From: Streptomyces rimosus
Lineage (GTDB): Bacteria; Actinomycetota; Actinomycetes; Streptomycetales; Streptomycetaceae
Assembly: GCF_008704655.1 (NCBI RefSeq)
Contig: NZ_CP023688.1
Location: 4,650,001 to 4,714,000, forward strand
Reading direction: 5' to 3'
Length of the DNA: 64,000 nucleotides
Numbering within the stretch: position 1 is the stretch's first letter; the number at the start of each line of letters is the position of its first letter. A model generated the notes under the pieces. The model did not search any database. It was not told where the DNA came from and saw only the letters and a program-made list of their open reading frames with translations. The translations under genes were made by a program, and so were the position numbers. This document shows, piece after piece, positions 42,213 through 50,961 of this stretch.

Positions 42213-43666
42213 TGGCCGTGGTGCGTGAGTTCACACTGCCCGACCTCGGCGAGGGCCTCACCGAGGCGACGGTCGTGCGGTGGCTGGTCGAGGTCGGCGA
42301 GGTGGTCGCCGTGGATCAGCCGGTGGTCGAGGTGGAGACCGCGAAGGCCCTGGTGGACGTGCCGTGCCCGTACGGCGGCGTGGTCACCGCGCGGTTCGGC
42401 GACGAGGGCTCGGAGCTGCCCGTCGGATCGCCGCTGCTGACGGTGGCGGTCGGGTCCACCGCACCGGCCGGGCCGGGCGCGAGAGGTGACCGGGCGCCCG
42501 AGGAGGGGATGGGCGAAGCGGGCGCCGGGACCGGTCCGACAACGTCGGGTGCGGCCTCCGAAAGCGGCGCGGGAAAGCCCGGCGGCGCGGCCGAGGGGTC
42601 GGGGAACGTACTCGTCGGGTACGGCACGAGCGCTGCGGCGGCGCGCCGGCGGCGGGTCCGCCCGGCGGCGGGGGCCGGGACGGCGGAGCCGACGCGCGCA
42701 CAACCTCCGGAGGAAGGGCCGGTACCGGTCATTTCGCCGCTGGTACGGCGGCTGGCGCGGGAACACGACCTGGACCTGCGGGAGATACGGGGTTCGGGCC
42801 CGGAGGGGCTGATCCTGCGTACGGACGTGGAACGGGCGGTGCGCGCGCGGAGTGCGGCGGGTGCCGGTGCGGGAGCGTCCGGTGCGACCGGTGTGACCGG
42901 CGCGCCGGGAGCGGCTGACACGTACGGGATGACCGGTGCGGAGAGCCGGGCCCTGGCGTACGAAGGTCTCCCCGGCGAGGCCGAGCGGATACCGCTGCGC
43001 GGCATGCGCGGGGCCGCGGCCGAGAAGTTCCGGCGCAGCCGGCAGGAGATCCCCGACGCGACGTGCTGGGTGGACGCCGACGCGACGGAACTCCTCGCCG
43101 CCCGGCGGGAGATGAACGCCGCCGGCGGCGCCAAGGTGTCGCTGCTCGCGCTGCTGGCCCGGATCTGTACGGCGGCGCTCGCGCGGTATCCGCAGCTCAA
43201 CGCGACCGTCGACATGGCGGCCAACGAGATCGTGCGGCTGTCCGCCGTGCACCTGGGCTTCGCGGCGCAGACCGACCGCGGGCTGGTGGTGCCGGTCGTA
43301 CGGGACGCCCACCGCCGTACGGCCGAGGGCCTGACCGCCGAGATGGCGCGGCTCACCGAGGCCGCGCGGACCGGTCAGCTCGGCCTCGCCGAGCTGACGC
43401 ACGGCACCTTCACCCTCAACAACTACGGCGTCTTCGGCGTCGACGGCTCCACGCCGATCATCAACCACCCCGAAGCGGCCATGCTGGGCGTGGGCCGAAT
43501 ATCGGCCAAGCCGTGGGTGCACGAGGGGGAGTTGGCGGTACGCCAGGTCGTGCAGCTGTCGCTCACCTTCGACCACCGGGTGTGCGACGGCGGTACCGCG
43601 GGCGGGTTCCTGCGGTTCGTGGCGGACTGTGTGGAGCGGCCGGCGGTGCTGTTGCGCACGGTGTGA
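42212..43666 (+). CDS. bkdC: Dihydrolipoamide acyltransferase E2
   Basis: The E2 core transfers the acyl group to CoA. It has 484 residues: one lipoyl domain with lipoyl-lysine K45 in VETAKALVDVP, a Pro/Ala/Gly linker, the E3/E1-binding peripheral domain at about 172-207 (ISPLVRRLAREHDLDLREIR) and the catalytic domain with FTLNNYGVFGVDGSTPIINH and the active-site LTFDHRVCDGG. The linkers are Gly/Ala-rich and longer than in many relatives. No E3 (lipoamide dehydrogenase) gene is adjacent, so the complex must use one encoded elsewhere. Confidence 0.93.
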   Translation: MAVVREFTLPDLGEGLTEATVVRWLVEVGEVVAVDQPVVEVETAKALVDVPCPYGGVVTARFGDEGSELPVGSPLLTVAVGSTAPAGPGARGDRAPEEGMGEAGAGTGPTTSGAASESGAGKPGGAAEGSGNVLVGYGTSAAAARRRRVRPAAGAGTAEPTRAQPPEEGPVPVISPLVRRLAREHDLDLREIRGSGPEGLILRTDVERAVRARSAAGAGAGASGATGVTGAPGAADTYGMTGAESRALAYEGLPGEAERIPLRGMRGAAAEKFRRSRQEIPDATCWVDADATELLAARREMNAAGGAKVSLLALLARICTAALARYPQLNATVDMAANEIVRLSAVHLGFAAQTDRGLVVPVVRDAHRRTAEGLTAEMARLTEAARTGQLGLAELTHGTFTLNNYGVFGVDGSTPIINHPEAAMLGVGRISAKPWVHEGELAVRQVVQLSLTFDHRVCDGGTAGGFLRFVADCVERPAVLLRTV

Positions 43667-43711
43667 GCGGGCCCGGTCGGTGATCGGGGCGGTCCCGGCG
43701 ATACTCGTGGA

Positions 43712-44704
43712 GTGACCGACCAGCAGCCCCCTCAGGACCGGGGCCCGCGTGCGGCCGACGGCGCGCTCCACGGTGGAGCCGCGTCCGCCCCCGCGGACTC
43801 CGGTACGTACGACGTCATCGTCCCGGCCGGGGGCGCCGCCCGGCGGCTCGGTGGGGTGGACAAGCCCGGGCTGACCGTCGGCGGGCGCTCGCTCCTGGAC
43901 CGGGTGCTCGACGCCTGTCCGGACGCCGCGACCGCCGTGGTCGTCGGGCCGCCGCGGCCCACCGCGCGGCCGGTCGTCCACACCCGCGAGGAACCGCCCG
44001 GCGGCGGCCCGCTCGCCGCGCTGGACGCCGGGCTGCGGCACACCACCGCCCCCGTCGTCCTCGTCCTCTCCGCCGACCTGCCGTTCCTGACGGGCGCGAC
44101 GGTACGGGCCCTGCGCGCGGCGGCCGAGGGGGCCGACGCCGCGCTGCTGCGCGACGCGGAGGGCAAGGACCAGCCGCTGGTCGCCGCGTACCGGGCCGAG
44201 CCGCTGCGGCGTGCGCTGGCCGCCGTACGGGCCGAACGCGGCACGCTTGCCGGGCAGCCGCTGCGTGCGCTGCTGGCCCATCTGACCCCGCGCCGGGTGC
44301 CCGATCCGACGGCCACCGCGTCCTTCGACTGCGACACCTGGGAGGACATCGAGGCGGCACGCGCCCGGATCGGAGCGGTACGCGCCCGTATCAGGGAGCA
44401 TGGAACCGTGTTGGACGAATGGATCACCGCAGCCAAGGCCGAGCTGGGCATCGAACTCGATGTGGACACGGCGGCACTCCTGGACCTCGCGCGCGACGCG
44501 GCGCACGGTGTGGCGCGGCCGGCCGCTCCGCTGACCACCTTCCTGGTCGGTTACGCCGCCGCTCAGCAGGGCCGGGACGTGTCCGTACTGGCGGCCAAGG
44601 CGGCCGCGCTGGCCAACCGGTGGGCCGCCGAGGCCGCCGAGAACGCCGACGCCACGCCGGAGGCCGCGCCCGAGGCCAAGCCGAAAGCGAAGCCGGCTAA
44701 ATGA
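43712..44704 (+). CDS. mobA: MobA-like nucleotidyltransferase fused to a DUF6457 domain
   Basis: The N-terminal 30-230 residues form a nucleotidyltransferase: VIVPAGGAARRLGGVDKPGL is the NTP-binding loop, and LVLSADLPFLTG carries the metal-binding Asp. It should attach GMP or CMP to molybdopterin. Residues about 235-310 (LDEWITAAKAELGIELDVDT, then DAAHGVARPAAPLTTFLVGY) match the small DUF6457 domain found fused to or beside molybdenum cofactor genes in actinobacteria. A Lys/Ala/Pro tail follows. The GTG has GATACT 6 nt upstream, so it may be leaderless. It overlaps moeA by 4 nt. Confidence 0.83.
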   Translation: MTDQQPPQDRGPRAADGALHGGAASAPADSGTYDVIVPAGGAARRLGGVDKPGLTVGGRSLLDRVLDACPDAATAVVVGPPRPTARPVVHTREEPPGGGPLAALDAGLRHTTAPVVLVLSADLPFLTGATVRALRAAAEGADAALLRDAEGKDQPLVAAYRAEPLRRALAAVRAERGTLAGQPLRALLAHLTPRRVPDPTATASFDCDTWEDIEAARARIGAVRARIREHGTVLDEWITAAKAELGIELDVDTAALLDLARDAAHGVARPAAPLTTFLVGYAAAQQGRDVSVLAAKAAALANRWAAEAAENADATPEAAPEAKPKAKPAK

Positions 44705-46800
44705 TGGAAGGGGAGTTCGACGACGCGTTGGCGCTGGCCAACGGCAGCCCGGTCGTACCGGCGCGGCCGGAGGACCGCCGGGCACCGGAGGACCGCCGGA
44801 TGCCGGAGGGCCACTGGGACCCGGGGGGCCGGGCCGATGATCACCGGGCGTGGGGCCGCGGTGGCGGCCCCCGGGCGCATGAGGGCGAGGGGCGACCCGT
44901 ACCGGCCCCCGAGGCCAACGGCCCCGCACCTCTCCCCGGCGAGCGCCACGCACCCGCCTCCGACCGGTACGCGCCCGCCCCTGACCCGTACGCGCCCGCT
45001 TCTGACCGGTACTCACCCGCCTACGACCATTACGCACCCACCTCCGACGACGGCTACTCCTGGATCTTCGACGACCGGGAGCCGACCCGGACGGCCGGCC
45101 GGCCCGGTAAGGCGCCGACGGCCGGTACGGGCCTGGACGACGACGCGCGGCGCGGCCCGTACACGCCGTGGGACACCGCCCCGTCTCTGAAGGGGGGCGA
45201 GCCGTCGCCCGCGCCCGGCGGCGCGGACGGGCCGCGCGCCCCGGCCCGCGCCCCGTCCGACACGCCTCCTCCGCCGCGCCCCGCGTCTGCGCCGGTGCCC
45301 CGGTCAGCACCCTCCGGCCCTCCCTTCGGACCGCCTTTCTCCACCGGGGACACCCCTGGTCACGACCACCCCACCCACCACGGCCGCCGCACCCGGCACG
45401 ACCACCCCGCGCCGACCCCCTGGCGTACGGCCCGCGGGCTCGCCGCCCGGGCGCCGCGCGGCCCGCTGCCCCCGGTCGCCTGCCCGCTCGGCGCCGCGGC
45501 CCTCGGCCGTACCCTCGCCGAGCCGCTGACCGCGCTCACCGACCTGCCGTCCTTCGACACCTCCGCGATGGACGGCTGGGCGGTCGCCGGGCCCGGCCCC
45601 TGGCACCTCGCCGCCCGGTCCCGTTCCGGCGCGCACGAACACGGCATCCTGGCCGGTCAGGACGCGTCCGAGGCCGTTGACGACGGCGCCGCCGTGCCGA
45701 TCGCCACCGGTGCCCGCATCCCGCCGGGCGCCACGGCCGTACTGCGCAGCGAGCACGGCGAGGTACGGCAGCGGCCCGACGGCGGCGCGCAGCTGTACGC
45801 GCCCGCTCCCGTACCGCCCGGTCAGGACATCCGGCCGCGCGGCCAGGAGTGCCGCCGCGGCGACCAACTCCTGCCCGCGGGCGCGCTGGTGACCCCGGCC
45901 GTGCTGGGACTGGCCGCGGCGGCCGGTTATGACGAGCTGGTCGCGTACGCCCGGCCGCGCGTCGAAATCCTCGTTCTCGGTGACGAGTTGCTGGACGCCG
46001 GGCTGCCCGCCGAGGGCCGTATCCGGGACGCGCTCGGGCCGATGATCACGCCGTGGCTGCGTGCGCTGGGCGCGGACGCCGGGCCGCCCCGGCACCTCGG
46101 CGACGACGCCGACGCGCTGTACGACGCCCTCGCGTCCTCCACCGCCGACCTGGTGATCACCACGGGCGGTACGGCCTCCGGGCCCGTCGACCATGTGCAT
46201 CCCACGTTGCGCAGGCTGGGCGCCGAGGTGCTGGTGGACGGCGTGGCGGTACGCCCGGGGCACCCCATGCTGCTCGCCCGCCTGGACGCCGACCGGCTGC
46301 TGGTCGGCCTGCCCGGCAATCCGCTCGCCGCCGTATCGGGCCTGGTCACCCTGGCCGAACCCGCGCTGCGTACGCTCGCGGCGCGCCGCCGGACACCCGC
46401 CTACCGGGCGCCGCTGACCGCCGCCGTGTCCGGCCACCCGCACGACACACGGCTCATCCCGGTCGCCTTCCGGGAGGGCGCGGCCGACGACGGGGACGGC
46501 GGCGCGGTCGTACCGTTGCGGTTCAGCGGGCCCGCCATGCTGCGCGGCATCGCGGCGGCCGACGCGATGGCCGTCGTGCCGCCCGGCGGCGCGGCGTGCG
46601 GCGGCGACGTGGAACTCCTCGACCTGCCGTGGACCGGCGACGGCTCGGCGGCGGAGGCGGTCATGGACACGGTGACGGACTGGACGGCCGATGCCCCGGC
46701 CCGCTCCGGTACGGACGCGCGCCGCCCCGGAGTAGGGCCGCACGACCGCCCGAACGTTTCTCCCACCGATCCCCACCCGACCGGCGGAGGCGCCGCGTGA
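44701..46800 (+). CDS. moeA: Molybdopterin molybdenumtransferase MoeA with long N-terminal extension
   Basis: The product inserts molybdate into adenylylated molybdopterin. The conserved MoeA core runs from about residue 240 (PVACPLGAAALGRTLAEPL, then SFDTSAMDGWAV) through the MoCF domain (VEILVLGDELLDAG, TTGGTASGPVDHVHPTL, LVGLPGNPLAAV) to a C-terminal domain. The first 235 residues are a hydrophilic Pro/Asp/Arg-rich extension with YAPA/YSPA repeats, so the protein has 699 residues instead of about 410. ATGA overlap with mobA and GTGA overlap with the channel gene mark one transcription unit. Confidence 0.87.
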   Translation: MMEGEFDDALALANGSPVVPARPEDRRAPEDRRMPEGHWDPGGRADDHRAWGRGGGPRAHEGEGRPVPAPEANGPAPLPGERHAPASDRYAPAPDPYAPASDRYSPAYDHYAPTSDDGYSWIFDDREPTRTAGRPGKAPTAGTGLDDDARRGPYTPWDTAPSLKGGEPSPAPGGADGPRAPARAPSDTPPPPRPASAPVPRSAPSGPPFGPPFSTGDTPGHDHPTHHGRRTRHDHPAPTPWRTARGLAARAPRGPLPPVACPLGAAALGRTLAEPLTALTDLPSFDTSAMDGWAVAGPGPWHLAARSRSGAHEHGILAGQDASEAVDDGAAVPIATGARIPPGATAVLRSEHGEVRQRPDGGAQLYAPAPVPPGQDIRPRGQECRRGDQLLPAGALVTPAVLGLAAAAGYDELVAYARPRVEILVLGDELLDAGLPAEGRIRDALGPMITPWLRALGADAGPPRHLGDDADALYDALASSTADLVITTGGTASGPVDHVHPTLRRLGAEVLVDGVAVRPGHPMLLARLDADRLLVGLPGNPLAAVSGLVTLAEPALRTLAARRRTPAYRAPLTAAVSGHPHDTRLIPVAFREGAADDGDGGAVVPLRFSGPAMLRGIAAADAMAVVPPGGAACGGDVELLDLPWTGDGSAAEAVMDTVTDWTADAPARSGTDARRPGVGPHDRPNVSPTDPHPTGGGAA

Positions 46801-47945
46801 AGCTCCCCACCCACGACGCGGCGGCCCGTGAGGTCCCCGAGGAGTCCAGCTACCGCGTCGTGCTGCCCCGCCGCACCCCGGTGGCCCCGCTGCGCCAGGT
46901 CGCCCGCCGCCTGCTGATGGCGCTTCTGGTGCTCGTCGCCACGGTGGCCATCGTCTGGATAGACCGCGACGAGTACCACGACAACGCCAACGGCTCCGTC
47001 GACTTCCTCGACTGCGTCTACTACGCCACCGTCACGCTCTCGACCACCGGTTACGGCGACATCGTCCCGTACGGGGACGGTGCGCGGCTGCTCAACATCC
47101 TGCTCATCACGCCCCTCCGGGTCCTCTTCCTGATCATTCTGGTCGGCACCACTCTCGAAGTCCTCACCGAGCGCACCCGCGAGCAGTGGCAACTGAACCG
47201 CTGGAGAAACGCCTTGCGCGACCACACCGTCATCGTCGGCTTCGGCACCAAGGGCCGGTCAGCGGCCCAGACCCTGCGCGCGACGGGCCTGACCCGCGAC
47301 CGCATCGTCATCGTCGACCCGAGCCCCAAGGTCATCGACTCGGCGGTGGCCGAGGGCTTCGCGGGTGTGGTCGGGGACGCGACGCGCAGCGACGTCCTCG
47401 TACGGGCCGAGATCCAGCGCGCCCGCCAGGTCGTCATCGCCACCCAGCGCGACGACACCGCCGTGCTCGTCTCGCTCACCGCCCGCCAGCTCAACAAGAA
47501 GGCCAACATCGTCGCGGCCGTGCGGGAGGAGGAGAACGCGCCGCTGCTGCGCCAGTCCGGCGCCGACATGGTCATCACCTCGGCCAGCGCCGCCGGCCGC
47601 CTGCTGGGCCTGTCGGTGCACAGCCCGAGCGCCGGTACGGTCCTGGAGGACCTGATCCAGCAGGGCAGCGGTCTGGACCTGATCGAGCGTCCGGTGGTGA
47701 AGGCCGAGGTCGGCAAGTCGGTACGGGAGACCGACGACCTGATCGTCTCGGTGCTGCGCGGCCACCGGCTGCTCGGGTACGACGATCCGGCGGCCAGCCC
47801 GTTGCAGCCCGCCGACCGGGTGATCACCATCGTGCGGGCGGTGCCGCCGGAGGAGCCGGACGGTCCGGCCAGGCCCGGCGCGAAGCCGATGATCCCCGGG
47901 ACGGGGGTCTCCCCGATGTCGCCCGTCCGCCGGGACGACCAGTAG
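46797..47945 (+). CDS. Potassium channel with TrkA-N/TrkA-C (RCK) regulatory domains
   Basis: 382 residues. A pore module has two helices (about 38-55 and 96-115) flanking the selectivity filter TTGYGD at 83-88. The Rossmann RCK domain (about 139-260) begins VIVGFGTKGRSAAQTL with VVGDATRSDVL, and a TrkA-C-like domain (KAEVGKSVRETDDLIVSVLR) follows. It should gate K+ flow in response to nucleotide or ion ligands. The GTG overlaps the moeA stop by 4 nt, an odd partner for cofactor genes; co-expression is implied but no functional link is known. Confidence 0.9.
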   Translation: MKLPTHDAAAREVPEESSYRVVLPRRTPVAPLRQVARRLLMALLVLVATVAIVWIDRDEYHDNANGSVDFLDCVYYATVTLSTTGYGDIVPYGDGARLLNILLITPLRVLFLIILVGTTLEVLTERTREQWQLNRWRNALRDHTVIVGFGTKGRSAAQTLRATGLTRDRIVIVDPSPKVIDSAVAEGFAGVVGDATRSDVLVRAEIQRARQVVIATQRDDTAVLVSLTARQLNKKANIVAAVREEENAPLLRQSGADMVITSASAAGRLLGLSVHSPSAGTVLEDLIQQGSGLDLIERPVVKAEVGKSVRETDDLIVSVLRGHRLLGYDDPAASPLQPADRVITIVRAVPPEEPDGPARPGAKPMIPGTGVSPMSPVRRDDQ

Positions 47946-48013
47946 AAGCACGAGCCCTACAGGACACCACCGCCTCCGTACGCCGTCCCGTGCGGGCGAG
48001 TAGCCTCGCGGCC

Positions 48014-48991
48014 ATGCGTGCGATCACCATTCCCGAACCCGGTGGCCCCGACGCCCTCGTATGGGCCGAGGTGCCCGATCCGCAACCGTCCGAAGGGGAG
48101 GTCCTGGTCGAGGTGGCGACGACGGCCGTCAACCGTGCCGACCTCCTCCAGCGCCAGGGCTTCTACGATCCGCCGCCCGGCGCCTCCCCGTACCCCGGCC
48201 TGGAGTGCGCCGGCCGGATCAAGGCGCTCGGCCCGGGGGTCGGCGGCTGGGCGGTCGGCGACGAGGTGTGCGCGCTGCTCTCGGGCGGCGGGTACGCGGA
48301 GCAGGTCGCCGTACCGGCGGGCCAACTGCTGCCCGTACCGAAGGGCCTCGACATGGCCGCCGCCGCGGCGCTGCCCGAGGTGACGTGCACCGTATGGTCG
48401 AACGTCTTCATGATCGCGCACCTGCGGCCCGGCGAGACGCTGCTCGCGCACGGCGGCTCCAGCGGCATCGGCACGATGGCGATCCAGCTCGCCAAGGCGG
48501 TCGGCGCGCGGGTCGCGGTCACCGCGGGCAGCGCCGACAAGCTGGCCCGCTGCGCCGAACTGGGCGCCGACATCCTGGTCAACTACCGCGACCAGGATTT
48601 CGTGGAGGAGGTGCGCAAGGCCACCGACGGCAAGGGCGCGGACGTCATCCTGGACATCATGGGCGCCAAGTACCTCGACCCGAACGTCAAGGCGCTGGCC
48701 ACCAACGGGCGCCTGGCGATCATCGGTCTCCAGGGCGGCGCCAAGGCCGAGTTGAACCTCGGCGCGCTGCTCACCAAGCGCGGCGCGGTCACCGCCACCT
48801 CGCTGCGCGGCCGTCCGCTGGCCGAGAAGGCGGCGATCGTCGCGGCCGTACGGGAACACGTCTGGCCGCTGATCGAGAACGGTCAGGTCCGGCCGATAGT
48901 GGACCGTACGCTGCCGATGGCCGAGGCGGCCGAGGCGCACCGGATCGTGGACGCCAGCAGCCATGTGGGCAAGGTCGTCCTGACGGTCTGA
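48014..48991 (+). CDS. NAD(P)H quinone oxidoreductase, zinc-free MDR family (PIG3-like)
   Basis: A 325-residue medium-chain dehydrogenase: the GroES-like domain has VNRADLLQRQGFYDPPPGAS and PGLECAGRI; the Rossmann domain has LAHGGSSGIGTMAIQLAKAV and AELGADILVNY. No catalytic-zinc ligands are present, as in quinone reductases. YDPPPGASPYPGLE is typical for the TP53I3/PIG3-like subgroup. TAGCCT ends 7 nt before the ATG, so leaderless expression is likely. A perfect 14-bp terminator follows the stop. Confidence 0.9.
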   Translation: MRAITIPEPGGPDALVWAEVPDPQPSEGEVLVEVATTAVNRADLLQRQGFYDPPPGASPYPGLECAGRIKALGPGVGGWAVGDEVCALLSGGGYAEQVAVPAGQLLPVPKGLDMAAAAALPEVTCTVWSNVFMIAHLRPGETLLAHGGSSGIGTMAIQLAKAVGARVAVTAGSADKLARCAELGADILVNYRDQDFVEEVRKATDGKGADVILDIMGAKYLDPNVKALATNGRLAIIGLQGGAKAELNLGALLTKRGAVTATSLRGRPLAEKAAIVAAVREHVWPLIENGQVRPIVDRTLPMAEAAEAHRIVDASSHVGKVVLTV

Positions 48992-49012
48992 ACCCGGCGC
49001 ACGGGTGCGCGA

Positions 49013-49044
49013 CGCGGTGGTGCCGGGGCTCCGGCACCACCGCG
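49013..49044 (+). terminator. Terminator after the quinone oxidoreductase gene
   Basis: CGCGGTGGTGCCGG (49013-49026) pairs perfectly with 49031-49044 around a GGCT tetraloop, 22 nt after the stop codon. Confidence 0.8.
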
Positions 49045-49170
49045 CGTTCACCTCCGCGGAGCCGCTGGTGGAGCCGCTCCACCACACCCCCGCACCACCC
49101 GGGATGCCGCGTATATCCCCCCGTGTGACGCTGAGGAGATCAGGCGACCACTCCGCGGGTACGGGAGGTC

Positions 49171-50148
49171 ATGGGTGTGACGTCGGAACTCGTGGCCCAG
49201 GGATATGTGCCGGACCATGGGCCGGAACACCTGCCGGAATCCGGGCCGGATCACGTGCCGGAGAACAGACTCCCCGCATACCTGGCCCCGGTACCGGTTA
49301 CTCCGGTACCCGTGCGCTCGATATCCGTGGACCCGGCAGCAGGACGGCAGTGCCGTCCCCGCCCGCTCCGGCTCCGTCCCCACCGGCTCCGACCACACCT
49401 CGCGGCCCGCCTGCTGGTCGCCACGGCCCTTCTGTCCCTCCCGTACGCGACGGCGGCCACAGCGTCGGCAGCGGCCCCGCGCCACGGCGTCCTCACCCAC
49501 AACGTCGCAGGCCAGGCCCGTACACTTCCCGACCGCAACCAGGGCCCCGGCCGCCCGGACGACGTCGACCACGCGCAACCCACGGAATCCGACGCCGACA
49601 CGGACGCCGGTACCCCCCGCCCCACCACCCCCCTGGACGCCCTGGGGCGCCTCGTCCCGATCGTCCCGGCCCTCCCGTCCCCCTCCGGCGGCCCGGCGTC
49701 CGGCTCCGGTACGGACGATCCCCGTCCGGCCTTCCCGCCGGGGACCGACCCGTCGGCGAACGATCTCTCGGCCGACGCGGACGCGGGCCCGCAGAACGGC
49801 CACGCGTCCCGTCCCCCGTCCCCCGCGGCCTCCAAGGCCCCTGGAAAGCCCTCTCCCGCCCCCACGCGTCCCCGCCGGAGCGACCTGGCCGGGCGCCTCG
49901 CCAACCGGCCCTACGTACCGCTGCCGCCCCTCCAGGCCCCGTCCTCGTCGGCAGCCGCCGCCCGGCCGCACGGCCCCTCCCGTTACGCGCCCGGAGCGGT
50001 GCCCGGCGCCGCGTCGGCCGCGCAGCGCACCCCGGGTACCGCCGCCGAGCAGGGCAACGGCGTCCACCGTGTGCTGCCGCTGGGCGCCGGTATGGCGCTG
50101 ACCGGCCTCGGGCTGGCCTTCATCGCCCTGCGGCTCAGGCGCTCGTGA
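49171..50148 (+). CDS. Proline-rich secreted or wall-associated protein of unknown function
   Basis: A 325-residue protein with a long N-terminal part (1-75) before a signal-like hydrophobic segment at about 78-98 (LAARLLVATALLSLPYATAA, then ATASAAA cleavage-like site), a disordered Pro/Ala/Ser/Asp body, and a C-terminal helix (LPLGAGMALTGLGLAFIALR) ending in Arg-rich LRRS. This C-terminus resembles a sortase tail (hydrophobic helix plus positive charges) but has no LAXTG or LPXTG. A membrane-anchored surface protein is likely. An alternative GTG at 49177 is possible. I do not recognise a family. Confidence 0.6.
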   Translation: MGVTSELVAQGYVPDHGPEHLPESGPDHVPENRLPAYLAPVPVTPVPVRSISVDPAAGRQCRPRPLRLRPHRLRPHLAARLLVATALLSLPYATAATASAAAPRHGVLTHNVAGQARTLPDRNQGPGRPDDVDHAQPTESDADTDAGTPRPTTPLDALGRLVPIVPALPSPSGGPASGSGTDDPRPAFPPGTDPSANDLSADADAGPQNGHASRPPSPAASKAPGKPSPAPTRPRRSDLAGRLANRPYVPLPPLQAPSSSAAAARPHGPSRYAPGAVPGAASAAQRTPGTAAEQGNGVHRVLPLGAGMALTGLGLAFIALRLRRS

Positions 50149-50288
50149 CCGGGCCCGTCACCGCCGGTCCGCACCCCGTTTCAGGACCGCACCGAAGCCC
50201 ACCCCAAAGCTCACCCCCATCCGGAGGTTGGATCATCTTTCTCCCAGGGCACAACCGTTCCTAGTCAGCTGTACGAGAGAATGGCGGC

Positions 50289-50855
50289 ATGGATATGCCG
50301 ATGAACGAACGGTCGCAGGAGAGCCCGCACGTCCTGGTTGTCGGCCCGGACGGAATGGCTCTCGGCAGCGCCGGCTCCGGTGGCGGGGACGGCGACGACG
50401 AGTCCCGCGAGGTTCCCGTGACGGACATGGTCGAACAGCCCGCGAAGGTCATGCGCATCGGCAGCATGATCAAGCAGCTTCTCGAAGAGGTGAAGGCCGC
50501 TCCGCTGGACGAGGCGAGCCGGGTGCGTCTGAAGGAGATCCACTCCAGCTCGGTCAAGGAGCTGGAGGACGGCCTGGCGCCGGAGCTGGTCGAGGAGCTG
50601 GAGCGGCTGTCCCTGCCGTTCACCGACGACTCGGTGCCCACGGACGCGGAACTGCGCATCGCACAGGCCCAGTTGGTCGGCTGGCTGGAGGGGCTTTTCC
50701 ACGGCATCCAGACCGCGCTGTTCGCCCAGCAGATGGCGGCCCGCGCCCAGTTGGAGCAGATGCGCCGCGCGCTGCCGCCCGGTGCGGTGCCGTCCGAGGA
50801 CCTGGAGCAGTCCCAGCAGAGCCAGGGCGGCGCCCGCTCCGGCCCGTACCTTTAA
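50289..50855 (+). CDS. bpa: Bacterial proteasome activator Bpa (DUF2587)
   Basis: An ATP-independent ring-shaped activator of the 20S proteasome, known in mycobacteria as Bpa/PafE. The 188-residue protein has an acidic N-terminus, a four-helix bundle (MIKQLLEEVKAAPLDEASRV, KEIHSSSVKELEDGLAPELV and AQLVGWLEGLFHGIQTALFA) and the C-terminal GPYL motif, comparable to the GQYL of Mycobacterium that docks into the proteasome alpha ring. An alternative ATG lies at 50295. It stands alone: no proteasome genes are nearby. The C-terminal motif supports a working activator. Confidence 0.92.
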   Translation: MDMPMNERSQESPHVLVVGPDGMALGSAGSGGGDGDDESREVPVTDMVEQPAKVMRIGSMIKQLLEEVKAAPLDEASRVRLKEIHSSSVKELEDGLAPELVEELERLSLPFTDDSVPTDAELRIAQAQLVGWLEGLFHGIQTALFAQQMAARAQLEQMRRALPPGAVPSEDLEQSQQSQGGARSGPYL

Positions 50856-50895
50856 CCCTTCAACGGACCCGCCCGTTATTACAGGCCATAGGAAG

Positions 50896-50930
50896 AAGGG
50901 CCCGCCGCGCATCCCGCGCGCCGGGCCCTT
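50896..50930. terminator. Bidirectional terminator between bpa and the kinase gene
   Basis: AAGGGCCCG (50896-50904) pairs with CGGGCCCTT (50922-50930), and after one mismatch CGCGC pairs with GCGCG inside. The flanking genes converge. Confidence 0.75.
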
Positions 50931-50961
50931 CCTGTGTGCTTGCGACCGGCTGCCGCCGGTC

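Noticed and set aside
41612..45310. 1232-codon open frame antisense to bkdB, bkdC and mobA
   Set aside because: Its protein is Arg/Pro/Gly-rich with no conserved block, while the opposite strand has three clear enzymes. It is a third-codon-position GC artefact.
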